Part shown: positions 11,303-20,658 of the stretch, one piece after another | How positions within the stretch are numbered: position 1 is the stretch's first letter | Layout: the number at the start of each line of letters is the position of its first letter | From: Rhodocyclales bacterium GT-UBC | GTDB lineage: Bacteria; Pseudomonadota; Gammaproteobacteria; Burkholderiales; Rhodocyclaceae | Assembly: GCA_003583745.1 (NCBI GenBank) | Contig: QXPY01000005.1 | Location: 62,001 to 126,000 of the forward strand | Reading direction: 5' to 3' | DNA: 64,000 nt | The notes under the pieces: generated by a model | What the model saw: only the letters and a program-made list of their open reading frames with translations | Told to the model about the DNA's origin: nothing | Databases searched by the model: none | Translations under genes and position numbers: made by a program

Positions 11303-12196
11303 TCAGGAAAGTCGAATCACAGCCTTCACTTCGTTACCGCGACCGAGGTATTCCAGGCTGTCGAAACTGATCATGCGCGACATGGCGATACCCCGTCCAT
11401 GGGTATCGAAAGCCCGTTCCGGACTCATCTCGAGATAGGCCTGCCAATCGAAACCCTGACCTTGGTCGCGAATAATGAATACCAATTCGTCGGGCGTCCG
11501 TTCAATCAACAACTCCGCCTGCCTGAGTCCCAACTCGCTGGATAGCAACAAGCGGGCAATCTCGTCATGGAGACACCCGGCATCGATCAGACGGGTTTTT
11601 TCGGCGTAGCCGATTCCCAAATTGCCATGCTCCACTGCGTTGAGCATCAGCTCCGACAAACCGAGTACGACACGCCCGGGGTCCGGCGCGGCCTTGGCAG
11701 CCAAGGCTGCCAGATTGCGTGCCTCGTCGGGACTGCGGAAAAGAAAACGCGCCTGCTGCAAACAGGAAAGCGTACTGCTCTGTCGCTGGACCTCCGCCTC
11801 CAACTCGCGATGACCCCGGTAGTCACGCGTTGCTGCAGAAACAATGGCCAACAACGTATCGGCCGAAAACGGCTTGGTCAGATAATAGTATGCCCCCGCC
11901 CGCAAGCCTTCCAGTACGTCGGAATCTGCCGTCATGCCGGTTTGCATGATGACGGGCACATGCATCATGTCGGGCCGCATTTTGACCCGTCGGAGAATCT
12001 CGATACCGTCCATGTCCGGCATCATCCGATCGAGCAAAATCGCATCAAAACGCTCCGGCGTCGCATCAATCAAACGCCACGCAGCTTCACCCGACTCCGC
12101 CTCAACCACGGCATACCCGTCTTCGGTCAGGTTTTCCGCCAGCGTCTCACGACCGATCGGCTCATCATCCACTACCAGAACACATGTTTGCGTCAA
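11303..12196 (-). CDS. Response regulator with C-terminal anti-sigma-type HATPase domain
   Basis: 297 residues. The receiver domain (1-120) has DD at 10-11, phosphoacceptor Asp56 in LLDRMMPDMDG and the Lys of LTKPF. The C-terminal domain (about 160-297) is a small GHKL ATPase of the RsbW/SpoIIAB-like type, with an N-box around ELMLNAVEHGN and a G1 box around DQGQGFD, but without a HisKA domain. Such ATPases usually act as Ser/Thr kinases or switches on STAS proteins rather than as histidine kinases. The likely start is a TTG at 12196, supported by a GGAG site 7-8 bases upstream; no in-frame ATG is available. Convergent with the CBS kinase, so it probably belongs to the same signalling locus. 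Confidence 0.88.
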   Translation of the reverse strand: MTQTCVLVVDDEPIGRETLAENLTEDGYAVVEAESGEAAWRLIDATPERFDAILLDRMMPDMDGIEILRRVKMRPDMMHVPVIMQTGMTADSDVLEGLRAGAYYYLTKPFSADTLLAIVSAATRDYRGHRELEAEVQRQSSTLSCLQQARFLFRSPDEARNLAALAAKAAPDPGRVVLGLSELMLNAVEHGNLGIGYAEKTRLIDAGCLHDEIARLLLSSELGLRQAELLIERTPDELVFIIRDQGQGFDWQAYLEMSPERAFDTHGRGIAMSRMISFDSLEYLGRGNEVKAVIRLS

Positions 12197-12307
12197 AGCC
12201 GCTTCTCCATAAAGCCCTTATCCGGGACAAGGCGAATATGGACGCAAGACTATCCTATTTCAGGAAATTGAGATATGGACCAAAGTCCAACCCACCTCCC
12301 AGGCGGA

Positions 12308-13531
12308 TCAGCCGGTCGTCCTCTCCGCCAACCAGGCGAGAACCCCCTCGGCAGCGGCCCGGCCGGTTGCCAGGCAAGCAGTCAGGAGATAACCGCCTGT
12401 AGGGGCCTCCCAATCGAGCATTTCGCCGGCCGCAAACACGCCGGGCATGGCACGCAACATCAGGCGCTCGTCCAACGCCGAGAACTTCAAGCCCCCCGCC
12501 GTGCTGATCGCCTCCGCGAGCGGGCGCGGCGCTACGATAGGCAAAGGCAATGATTTAATCGCGCCAGCCAGGCTGACGGGTGACTCGATGACTTCTCGAG
12601 TGCATAGTTCGCGCAGCAAACCGGCTTTGGCACCTTCGATGCCGGCCCGACGCCGCAAATGGTTGGCCAGAGAATCGCGCCCACGCGGCCGCGACAACTC
12701 TTCAAGCAATTTTTCCGGTGACCGCCCCGGCGCGAGATCCAGCGACAAGCTTGCCTGGCCTTCCCGTTCCAGTTGCTCACGCAAAGCGGCGGAAACGGCA
12801 TAGATCAGGCCCCCTTCTACACCGCTCGCCGTAATGTTGAACTCTCCTTGCTGGCGCAAACCAGCAATGCTGGCAATGACCGGTTTGATCGGCTGGCCGG
12901 CATAGCGCTCACTGAAATACGCCGACCAGGCGACATTGAAACCACAATTGGCCGGCTTGAGCGTGGCCACCTCGGCCCCTCGCCCGGCCAACAAAGGAAC
13001 CCAAGCGCCGTTCGAGCCGAGCTGAGGCCAGCTGCCCCCTCCCAATGCCAGAACAACCGCATCGGCATCAACTGAACGTGTGCCCTCCGGGGTCGAAAAA
13101 CACCAGGCCGCCTGGTCTGCCGACCAGCCGTTCCAACGATGGCGAACGGCAAATTGCACCCGATTTTGCCGTAAGCGATGCAACCACGCGCGCAACAAGG
13201 GAGCCGCCTTCATCTCACGCGGGAAAACCCGCCCCGAAGTCCCGACAAAGGTTTCGATTCCCAGGCCATGAATCCAGGCACGCACTTCGGCAGCACCAAA
13301 ACGGCTCAGCCACGGCGCCAGAATGTCGGCTCGTTCGCCATAGCGTCCGACGAAATTGGCCTGAGGTTCGCTGTGCGTGATATTCATGCCCCCCTTACCC
13401 GCCATCAGGAACTTTCTCCCGACCGACGGCATGGCGTCGAACACGGTAACCGATATTCCGGGTTCGGCAGACAAAACCTCGGCCGCCATCAATCCGGCCG
13501 GTCCCCCGCCGATAACGGCGATTCGCGCCAT
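12308..13531 (-). CDS. HI0933/YhiN-like FAD-dependent flavoprotein
   Basis: 407 residues. The N-terminus carries a dinucleotide-binding Rossmann motif (GGGPAGLMAA, residues 8-17) and MAGKGGMNITHS near 42, typical of the HI0933-like/TIGR03862 flavoprotein family. The C-terminus has the matching FAD segment VFAAGEMLDWEAPTGGY. The family is widespread, annotated as NAD(P)/FAD-dependent oxidoreductase, and its physiological substrate is mostly unknown. Its ATG overlaps the stop of the upstream transglutaminase gene (TGATG), so it is probably translated as the last gene of the transglutaminase/ATP-grasp operon. Confidence 0.88.
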   Translation of the reverse strand: MARIAVIGGGPAGLMAAEVLSAEPGISVTVFDAMPSVGRKFLMAGKGGMNITHSEPQANFVGRYGERADILAPWLSRFGAAEVRAWIHGLGIETFVGTSGRVFPREMKAAPLLRAWLHRLRQNRVQFAVRHRWNGWSADQAAWCFSTPEGTRSVDADAVVLALGGGSWPQLGSNGAWVPLLAGRGAEVATLKPANCGFNVAWSAYFSERYAGQPIKPVIASIAGLRQQGEFNITASGVEGGLIYAVSAALREQLEREGQASLSLDLAPGRSPEKLLEELSRPRGRDSLANHLRRRAGIEGAKAGLLRELCTREVIESPVSLAGAIKSLPLPIVAPRPLAEAISTAGGLKFSALDERLMLRAMPGVFAAGEMLDWEAPTGGYLLTACLATGRAAAEGVLAWLAERTTG

Positions 13532-14532
13532 CAGCGATCCGCTCCGGTCGCTGCTTCGTCAGGTGCAGGCGAGGATTCGCTAGCCGATTCATCCGGCACG
13601 CCAAACTCAGCAAGGACAGTCTGTGCCTCGTCGAGCGGCGTGACGGTCACGGCGACATCGGGTTCGGCGCCGCCTCCTCCCAGGATAATGCCGCGTAACG
13701 GCGATATATCACCGAAATCGCGACCGATTGCCACCGTGATGTGTTCGGTATTGGGCAGCAAATTGTTGGTCGGATCGAAATCCACCCAACCTTCGTTAAA
13801 GCCAGGCGCATAGACCGACACCCAGGCATGCGATGCGTCTGCCCCGATCAGGCGCGGCTTGCCCGGCGGCGGGCGAGTCAGCAGGTAACCGCTGACATAG
13901 CGAGCCGACAGGCCGAGCGCCCGCATACAGGCAATCATCAAGTGAGCGAAGTCCTGACAGACCCCCCGCTTCTTTTCGAGCACTTCCATGACCGGGGTGG
14001 ACACCGTGGTGGCCTCCGGATCGAACTTGAATTCCTTGAATATCTTCGCCATCAGGGCCTGCGCCCCAATCAGGATTGGCGTTTGCGGCGGAAAGCAGTC
14101 GGCCGCGTAATCAGCCAGCTCATGCTTGACCCTGACGTGAGCGCTTTCAAACAAGTAGCGCATCGCATCCAGGTCTTCCGGCAAGGGGGGCGCCGCATCA
14201 TAGGCCAAGCGTTCCCGCACCGCTTCCCAAGGCAGCGAGCGCTCCAGATTCTCCGGCAGATGCGGCAGGACCTCGACTCGCATCGACGAGCTGATGCACA
14301 ACTGTTCATGCGGCGAATGAAAAGCAATCCAGGTCACAGGATTGCCGAAAGAGTCTTGACCATCGCGCCGCCAGGTCGGCGTCGGCTTGATCGTGATCTC
14401 CTGCTCTTCGATCCGTTGCCAGGCCAGAATCCGCGGCGAAAGGTGCAATTGCTGTTGCGACAGCGACACGGTACTGCCGTAGTCATAGGTCGTTTCGTGC
14501 AGCACGTGATAGCGAATGGGCTGTTTATCCAT
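13531..14532 (-). CDS. Transglutaminase-like cysteine peptidase family protein
   Basis: 333 residues. An N-terminal transglutaminase beta-strand domain (YHVLHETTYDYGSTVSLSQQ) is followed by a transglutaminase-like catalytic core. The Cys-His-Asp triad is visible: Cys in KKRGVCQDFAH, His in ASHAWVSVY and Asp in VDFDPTNN. Bacterial members of this type are predicted to cleave or form amide bonds in peptides. The start at 14532 follows the preceding gene's stop by 2 bases; a longer frame would begin inside that gene. The stop overlaps the next ATG. Third gene of a leftward operon with the DUF2126 transglutaminase and the ATP-grasp-alpha-E fusion. Substrate unknown. Confidence 0.9.
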   Translation of the reverse strand: MDKQPIRYHVLHETTYDYGSTVSLSQQQLHLSPRILAWQRIEEQEITIKPTPTWRRDGQDSFGNPVTWIAFHSPHEQLCISSSMRVEVLPHLPENLERSLPWEAVRERLAYDAAPPLPEDLDAMRYLFESAHVRVKHELADYAADCFPPQTPILIGAQALMAKIFKEFKFDPEATTVSTPVMEVLEKKRGVCQDFAHLMIACMRALGLSARYVSGYLLTRPPPGKPRLIGADASHAWVSVYAPGFNEGWVDFDPTNNLLPNTEHITVAIGRDFGDISPLRGIILGGGGAEPDVAVTVTPLDEAQTVLAEFGVPDESASESSPAPDEAATGADR

Positions 14533-14534
14533 AC

Positions 14535-17054
14535 TTACAAAGCCATCGTTTGCCGGCTGACATCGCCCACGTGGGTGAAATAGCGCATGCCCAGCCAATC
14601 GGAGAGCTGGATGGCCGCCCCATCGAGGTCTCGCAACACGGTAGCGAGTTCCTGACAGGCATCGTCAGCCCGTGCCATTCCGAATTCCAAATCCTCAAGC
14701 CGGCCAAGGTCGAAGGCGCGTAGCCGCTCCAGGACATCCGCCAGGCTGCTCTCGTTGTTTTCATCAAGCTCGCGTGCCATGCGGTCCAGATAGCGCGCCA
14801 GAACGCCTGCCTGGAACACCACACCATGTGGATTGCTGTCGTCAAAGACCAACAGATCGAGTACCGGCAGCATCTCGGGCAGACGCGAATAGCGCGAGCG
14901 ATAGGTGATGATCGAATCGGTCAATTCCAGTAGCCATTCCAGACAACCTGGACCACGGGTGGACGGCATGCTGAGGAAATTGGCGATGGCATTGGTCAGG
15001 AAAGAGAGGCGTTCTAGACGACGACCGATGATGAGGAAACGCCAGCCATCGTCGCGCGTCATGTTATCCATGGCAAAGCCGGTGAGCGATGACGACACGC
15101 CTAGCACCCGGTCAAGGAAGGCAATCGCCTCGGTCAACGTCGGATGGGTCTTCAAGGCGGCCTGCTGCTCACGCTGCAGACGGTTCAACGAATGCCAGTG
15201 ATCGAGCGACAAACGCTCGCGGACATGGGTGGCCGACCACATCAGGTTGCGGATGTTGCCGGCCAGGCTGCCCGGCTGGTTCGGGTCGTAGATCGCCTCG
15301 AGCAGCACGTGTTCGCTGCCTTCGGTGATCTCGGTATCCTCCTCGGGCTTGGGCAGGATACCGAGCAGCAGGGCCAGTTCCATTGCTGAGGCAACTGCCG
15401 GCGTCTTTTCACCGCCGGATTCGACGACGCGGCTGAGTGCGACGCGCAGCATGCGGGCGCTGTCGTCGAAACGTTCGGAATAGCGTCCCAGCCAGAAGAG
15501 GTTTTCAACCACCCGCGACGAGAGATTGGCCCCGGCCCGCACCAGGTCGCGCACACCGACCGAAGGCTTGAGCATGGTGAATTCGCTGACCGGGCCGTTG
15601 GTCAGCACCCAGGCATCCTTCGACGCGCCGCCACGCTGCATCGAGATGATGCGGGCATTGGCGCCGGTCGCGACGCGGGCCAAGCCGCCCGGCATGACCG
15701 AATAGCCATCGACCGACGACACGGCGTAGGCACGCAGGCCGACCGGTCGGGCCAGCAGGCGACGCTCGTGCGAACGGCTCCAGGTCGGCGCCTGCGACAG
15801 GTTAACCATTTCCTGGGCGACATAAGCGTGAGGCCGTGCTTCCATTCGGCGCAGCATTTCCGCCCGCGCCTCGCCCTTCAACTCATGGCCGAATACCGGG
15901 TCCATGCGCTGCGTCGGGTAAGCCGGCTTGATGACCAGGTCGTCAAAATTCTCGCGCACGTAATCAAGGGCCGGCTTTTCGCCGCACCACCAGGTGCCGA
16001 CCGAGGGCATCGCCAACTCCTCGCCCAGCAACTTGCGACAGATCGCCGGCAGGAAGCCCATCAACGCGCCGGAGGACAGCAGGCCGCTGCCCAGCGCATT
16101 GGCGATGACGACGCGGCCGGCCCGGGCGACATTGAGCAGGCCGGGAATGCCCAGCGCCGAGTCGCCGCGCAATTCGAGCGGGTCACAATAATCGTCATCC
16201 TGGCGACGCAGCACGACGTGCACCCGCTTCAGGCCGCGCAGGGTTTTCAGATACAGGGTTTCGCCGCGTACCGTCAGATCCTGCCCCTCGACCAGCGGGA
16301 AGCCAAGATAGCGCGCCAGATAGGCGTGTTCGAAATAGGTTTCGTTGTAGGGTCCCGGTGTCAGCAGCACGATATGCGGCTGCTCGTCGCCTTCGACTGG
16401 CGCCAGTGCATTCAGGCCATCCTGCTGGTCGCGGAAAAAATCCGCCAGGTGCTGGACGTGCAGATCGCGGAACATTTCCGGGAAAACGCGCGAGACGATC
16501 AACCGATTTTCCAGCGCGTAACCGGCCCCGGAGGGCGCCTGCGTCCGGTCGGCAATGACCCACCAGCGGCCGTCCGGCGAACGCGCCAGATCGACCGCAT
16601 ACTGGTGCAACCAGGTACCACCGGCCGGCTTGATTCCCTGGCAGGGCCAGAGATAGCCGTGCTGACCGTAAACCAATGCCGGCGGCAGCAAACCTTCGGC
16701 AAGTAATGTTTGCTCGCCGTAGAGATCGGCCAGGATCGCATTCAGCAGGGTAGCCCGCTGGGCCACGGCAGCCGAGACCTCGGCCCATTCTTCGGCCGAA
16801 ATGATCAGCGGTAGCGGATCGAGCGCCCACGGCCGGTCCGCCCCGCTGGGATCGGCATAGACGTTGTAGGTGACGCCGTTTTCCTGAATGCGGCGATCAA
16901 CGAAATCGAGACGCCGATGCATCTCGTCCGGCGCGACCGAATCGAGATGGATGAAGAACTGTCGCCAGTGTGGACGAACCGCTCCCTCCGCCGTGAGCAT
17001 TTCATCGTAGCGGCGAGAGCTGTTCGGGTAAATCGCGAGGAGTGTGCGGGCCAT
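14535..17054 (-). CDS. Fusion of circularly permuted type 2 ATP-grasp and alpha-E domains
   Basis: 839 residues. Residues ~1-490 match the circularly permuted ATP-grasp family (DUF404/DUF407), with TPGPYNETYFEH, the acidic motif RRQDDDYCDP and NALGSGLLSS. Residues ~510-830 match the alpha-helical alpha-E (DUF403) family, starting at SSRVVENLFWLGRYSER. In many bacteria, and in the second operon here (21905-24268), these are separate neighbouring genes. ATP-grasp enzymes of this class are predicted to be amidoligases that activate a carboxylate with ATP; alpha-E has no known activity. The gene lies 79 bases after the 1120-residue transglutaminase and 2 bases before the next one. Confidence 0.9.
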   Translation of the reverse strand: MARTLLAIYPNSSRRYDEMLTAEGAVRPHWRQFFIHLDSVAPDEMHRRLDFVDRRIQENGVTYNVYADPSGADRPWALDPLPLIISAEEWAEVSAAVAQRATLLNAILADLYGEQTLLAEGLLPPALVYGQHGYLWPCQGIKPAGGTWLHQYAVDLARSPDGRWWVIADRTQAPSGAGYALENRLIVSRVFPEMFRDLHVQHLADFFRDQQDGLNALAPVEGDEQPHIVLLTPGPYNETYFEHAYLARYLGFPLVEGQDLTVRGETLYLKTLRGLKRVHVVLRRQDDDYCDPLELRGDSALGIPGLLNVARAGRVVIANALGSGLLSSGALMGFLPAICRKLLGEELAMPSVGTWWCGEKPALDYVRENFDDLVIKPAYPTQRMDPVFGHELKGEARAEMLRRMEARPHAYVAQEMVNLSQAPTWSRSHERRLLARPVGLRAYAVSSVDGYSVMPGGLARVATGANARIISMQRGGASKDAWVLTNGPVSEFTMLKPSVGVRDLVRAGANLSSRVVENLFWLGRYSERFDDSARMLRVALSRVVESGGEKTPAVASAMELALLLGILPKPEEDTEITEGSEHVLLEAIYDPNQPGSLAGNIRNLMWSATHVRERLSLDHWHSLNRLQREQQAALKTHPTLTEAIAFLDRVLGVSSSLTGFAMDNMTRDDGWRFLIIGRRLERLSFLTNAIANFLSMPSTRGPGCLEWLLELTDSIITYRSRYSRLPEMLPVLDLLVFDDSNPHGVVFQAGVLARYLDRMARELDENNESSLADVLERLRAFDLGRLEDLEFGMARADDACQELATVLRDLDGAAIQLSDWLGMRYFTHVGDVSRQTMAL

Positions 17055-17133
17055 TCAGCCTGAGATACAGCGCGGGCAGGCCTTTCCGGCCCAATTTTGG
17101 CAGCCGGCCGGTCGCCACCCGCGTCGGGAGGGG

Positions 17134-20100
17134 TTAAAAACGGCGCAAGTCTAACGTAAACGGGTGCTCCGCGCTGACCTCGGGTATCCCGATCGACATC
17201 TTCCCTGGTGTGTGGCCGATTCTGAAGAAGCGGGCCAGACGGCGGCTTTCGGCCTCGAAAACGTTGACCGGGAAGGTGTCGAAACTGCGCCCCCCCGGGT
17301 GCGCCACGTGATACTGGCAGCCGCCGAGCGAACGTTGCATCCAGGTATCGACGATGTCGAACACCAGCGGCGCATGCACGCCGATCGTCGGATGCAGGCA
17401 GGAAGCCGGCTGCCAGGCACGATAACGGACGCCGGCGACGAATTCGCCGTTGATGCCGGTGTTCTGCAAGGGCACCGGCACGCCGTTGCAGGTCAGCACG
17501 TAGCGATCCGGCGCCATTCCCTTGACCTTGACCTGAACGCGCTCGACCGAGGAATCGACGTAACGCACCGTACCGCCGCCGCCCCCCTCTTCGCCCATCA
17601 CATGCCAGGGCTCCAGCGCATGGCGCAATTCGAACTCGATCCCCTTGACGGCGAAATCGCCGTATTTCGGGAAGCGGAATTCGAAATGCGGGGCGAACCA
17701 TTCGGCCTTGAACGGATAGCCGGCCGCCGTCATCTCTTCCATCACGTCGCAGAAATCCTGTTCGGCGTAGAAAGGCAGCATGAAACGGTCGTGCAGTTCG
17801 GTGCCCCAGCGGGCGAGACGAGCCGGCTCGTAGGGCTCTTCCCAGAAGCGGGCGATCATGGCCCGCAACAGCAACTGCTGAGCCAGCGACATGCGGGCGT
17901 GCGGCGGCATCTCGAAAGCACGCAATTCGAGCAGACCGAGACGGCCGGTCGGGCCATCCGGCGAGTAGAGCTTGTCGATGCAGAACTCGGCGCGGTGGGT
18001 ATTGCCGGTGACATCGGTCAGCAGGTTGCGCAGGATGCGGTCGATCAGCCAGGGTGGCACATGGCCGCCCGGTTGCGGAATCTGCTTGAAGGCGATTTCC
18101 AGCTCGTAGAGCGAATCGTTGCGCGCCTCATCGACGCGCGGCGCCTGGCTGGTCGGGCCGATGAACAGCCCGGAGAACAGGTAGGACAAACTGGGATGAT
18201 TGTGCCAGTAGGCGATCAGGCTCTTCAGCAGATCCGGCCGGCGCAGGAAGGGTGAATCGTTCGGGGTGGCCCCGCCGAGCACGAAATGGTTACCGCCCCC
18301 GGTACCGGTGTGGCGGCCATCGACCATGAACTTCTCGGTCGTCAGCCGGGTGTAGTGCGCGGCCTCGTACAGGTGCGTCGTCTGATCGACCAGTTGGCCC
18401 CAGCTCTTCGCCGGATGGATATTGACTTCGATGACGCCCGGATCGGGCGTCACGCGGAAATGTGTCAGACGCGGATCGGATGGCGGCTCGTAGCCTTCCA
18501 TGATCACCGGCAGGTTCATTTCCTCGGCGGTGGCTTCGACCGCGGCGACGATTTCCAGGTAGTCGTCGAGACGCTCGGTCGGCGGCATGAAAATGTACAG
18601 GCGGCCGTCGCGCGGTTCGGCACACATGGCCAGACGGGTGATCCAGGCCGCCGATTCCTTGAAGCCCGGAACGGTATCGGTCGGCTTCTCCCATGCTCGG
18701 CCCGGGCCGGCGCCCTCGCCGTAACCGCTGGCTGTCCCACTCCGCCGATCCTGCATCTGCGGCACACGGGCGCCGATATCGCCACTGACGCGGGCGCGCA
18801 GTGCCGCGTGGCTGGCCAGCGGATCGGTGGCCATTTCGGCGTCGGGCGGATTGACGTAGGGATAGTCGCTTTGTGCCGTCCAGGGTTGCGAATCGATCGG
18901 CAGACGGTAGCCCATGGCCGAATCGCCGGGGAACAGGTAGCACCGTTCGGCACGCAGGAACCACGGCCCGGTCTGCCATTCGCCGCGCAGGTTCTTCATG
19001 ATCGGCAGGACATGGCCGACGGTATAGGTCAGACCCTGGGTGAATACCTTCATCAGGCGGGCACGTTCGAGTTCGTCATCGACCCGCGAATCGAAGGGAT
19101 CGACGTTGCCCGGCAGGCGGCGCTCGCGCCACATGTAGTAGTAAGCGTCCTCGAAGGCCGGGAAGACGTGCTCGCCGGTGACGCCGAGCCGTTCTGCAAC
19201 CCGCTTCAGGAAACGCTCGGCCTGCTCGCTCGTCACGCCATAATTGGCACTTTCATTAGCGTACAGGGCCGGCGAGTTCCAGATCGGCTCGCCATCCTTG
19301 CGCCAGAAACAATTCAGGCTCCAGCGCGGCAATTGCTCGCCGGGGTACCACTTGCCCTGACCGAAATGCATCAGGCCGTTCGGGGCATATTTTTCGCGCA
19401 GGCGATGGAACAGGTCGGCAGCATAGATCCGCTTGGTCGGCCCCATGGCGGCAGTATTCCACTCGGCACCGTCCGGATTGTCGACCGCAACGAAGGTCGG
19501 CTCGCCGCCCTGGGTCAGGCGGACGTCGAGACTGCGCAAGGTATCGTCGATCTTGTGGCCGAGACCTTCGATCTCCAGCCATTGTTCATCGGTATACGGT
19601 TTGGTGACGCGCGGCGCTTCCCAAATGCGGGTCACGCTCATCGAATGGCCGAAATCGGTTTCGCATTCGTCCAGTCCGCCACTGACCGGCGCCGCCGAAG
19701 AAGGCTCCGGCGTGCAGGCAAGCGGAATATGACCCTCACCGGCAAACAGGCCCGAGGTCGGATCGAGACCGATCCAGCCGGCCCCCGGCAGATAGACCTC
19801 GCACCAGGCATGCAGGTCGGTGAAATCGGCCTCCGGACCGGAAGGACCGTCGAGTGACTTGACGTCGGCGGTGAGCTGGATCAGGTAGCCGGAAACAAAG
19901 CGGGCAGCCAGGCCAAGATGGCGCAATATCTGAACCAGTAGCCAGGCTGAATCGCGGCACGAACCGGAACGCTTGGTCAGCGACTCTTCCGGCGTCTGGA
20001 CACCGGGTTCCATCCGGATGGTGTAGCTGATGTCGCGCTGCAACTGGGCGTTGATCGCGACCAGGAAATCGACGCTGCGCACCGGCTCACGCGAAATGGC

Positions 20101-20496
20101 GGCAACGTATTTATCGAACAACGGCCCGCAATTCACCTTGTAGAGATAAGGGGCCAGTTCATGCCTTTCGCCGGCCTCGTAGGCGAAAGGAATATTCTCG
20201 GCGTGCGGCTCAAGGAAGAAATCGAAGGGGTTGATGACCGACATCTCGGCCACCATGTCCACCTCGACGGTAAATTCACGAGTTTTCTCCGGGAAGACCA
20301 GGCGCGCCAGGTAGTTGCCCTGCGGGTCTTGCTGCCAGTTGATGAAATGCTTTTCCGGCCCGATCTTCAGCGAATAGGAAAGGATACGGGTCCGTGAATG
20401 CGGACAGGGACGCAGGCGGATAACCTGCGGTCCAAGATTGATCAATCGGTCGTAGCTGTAACGGGTGACGTGATTAAGTGCAACGTGAATGGACAC
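17134..20496 (-). CDS. Large transglutaminase with C-terminal DUF2126
   Basis: 1120 residues. An N-terminal transglutaminase beta domain and catalytic core (about 1-290) carry the triad: Cys in [11 protein letters not shown], His in DLHAWCEVY and Asp in GLDPTSGL. The remainder (about 310-1110) is the long DUF2126 region that always accompanies this subfamily; part of it resembles glutamate-cysteine-ligase-like folds in published domain analyses. The start codon is a GTG at 20496, supported by a GGAG site 9 bases upstream. First gene of the operon, preceded by a sigma-54-like promoter and NtrC-like sites. The reaction is unknown; peptide-bond processing linked to the adjacent ATP-grasp ligase is an inference. 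Confidence 0.9.
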   Translation of the reverse strand: MSIHVALNHVTRYSYDRLINLGPQVIRLRPCPHSRTRILSYSLKIGPEKHFINWQQDPQGNYLARLVFPEKTREFTVEVDMVAEMSVINPFDFFLEPHAENIPFAYEAGERHELAPYLYKVNCGPLFDKYVAAISREPVRSVDFLVAINAQLQRDISYTIRMEPGVQTPEESLTKRSGSCRDSAWLLVQILRHLGLAARFVSGYLIQLTADVKSLDGPSGPEADFTDLHAWCEVYLPGAGWIGLDPTSGLFAGEGHIPLACTPEPSSAAPVSGGLDECETDFGHSMSVTRIWEAPRVTKPYTDEQWLEIEGLGHKIDDTLRSLDVRLTQGGEPTFVAVDNPDGAEWNTAAMGPTKRIYAADLFHRLREKYAPNGLMHFGQGKWYPGEQLPRWSLNCFWRKDGEPIWNSPALYANESANYGVTSEQAERFLKRVAERLGVTGEHVFPAFEDAYYYMWRERRLPGNVDPFDSRVDDELERARLMKVFTQGLTYTVGHVLPIMKNLRGEWQTGPWFLRAERCYLFPGDSAMGYRLPIDSQPWTAQSDYPYVNPPDAEMATDPLASHAALRARVSGDIGARVPQMQDRRSGTASGYGEGAGPGRAWEKPTDTVPGFKESAAWITRLAMCAEPRDGRLYIFMPPTERLDDYLEIVAAVEATAEEMNLPVIMEGYEPPSDPRLTHFRVTPDPGVIEVNIHPAKSWGQLVDQTTHLYEAAHYTRLTTEKFMVDGRHTGTGGGNHFVLGGATPNDSPFLRRPDLLKSLIAYWHNHPSLSYLFSGLFIGPTSQAPRVDEARNDSLYELEIAFKQIPQPGGHVPPWLIDRILRNLLTDVTGNTHRAEFCIDKLYSPDGPTGRLGLLELRAFEMPPHARMSLAQQLLLRAMIARFWEEPYEPARLARWGTELHDRFMLPFYAEQDFCDVMEEMTAAGYPFKAEWFAPHFEFRFPKYGDFAVKGIEFELRHALEPWHVMGEEGGGGGTVRYVDSSVERVQVKVKGMAPDRYVLTCNGVPVPLQNTGINGEFVAGVRYRAWQPASCLHPTIGVHAPLVFDIVDTWMQRSLGGCQYHVAHPGGRSFDTFPVNVFEAESRRLARFFRIGHTPGKMSIGIPEVSAEHPFTLDLRRF

Positions 20497-20533
20497 GACG
20501 ATTTGCTCCGGGCATAAAGACTAAGAAATTAAA

Positions 20534-20549
20534 AGCAAAAGCTGAACCA
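20534..20549 (-). promoter_or_regulatory. Candidate sigma-54 (-24/-12) promoter of the first transglutaminase operon
   Basis: Read on the minus strand the sequence is TGGTTCAGCTTTTGCT. It has the invariant GG (20548-20547) and GC (20536-20535) separated by exactly 10 bases, with the family's TTGC(A/T) at -12. The -24 element keeps TGG but lacks the consensus CACG. Transcription would start near 20523, leaving a ~27-base leader before the GTG at 20496. A single GG-N10-GC match can occur by chance; the NtrC-like sites upstream and a better match before the second operon strengthen the call. Confidence 0.5.
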
Positions 20550-20600
20550 CCCTCGACAAGCACCGAATCGCAGCACATCAACCTAACATGATGACATGGC

Positions 20601-20648
20601 GCACCAGTTCAAAGCCCAAGGCATGAACTAGTGCACCACAATGGGGCG
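20601..20648. promoter_or_regulatory. NtrC-like enhancer: inverted repeat plus near-consensus site
   Basis: 20632-20648 reads TGCACCACAATGGGGCG and fits the NtrC consensus TGCACCA-N3-TGGTGCA at 12 of 14 defined positions. Overlapping it, 20601-20611 (GCACCAGTTCA) and 20624-20634 (TGAACTAGTGC) form an inverted repeat with 10 of 11 bases paired and a 12-base gap. Both lie 50-115 bases upstream of the sigma-54-like promoter at 20534-20549, the usual enhancer distance. The rest of the 162-base gap (20497-20658) shows nothing else I can name. Confidence 0.45.
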
Positions 20649-20658
20649 TACGAAAGTA

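Noticed and set aside
17164-19857. Two long plus-strand open frames (363 and 523 codons)
   Set aside because: Both are antisense to the 1120-residue transglutaminase and show no recognisable domain.
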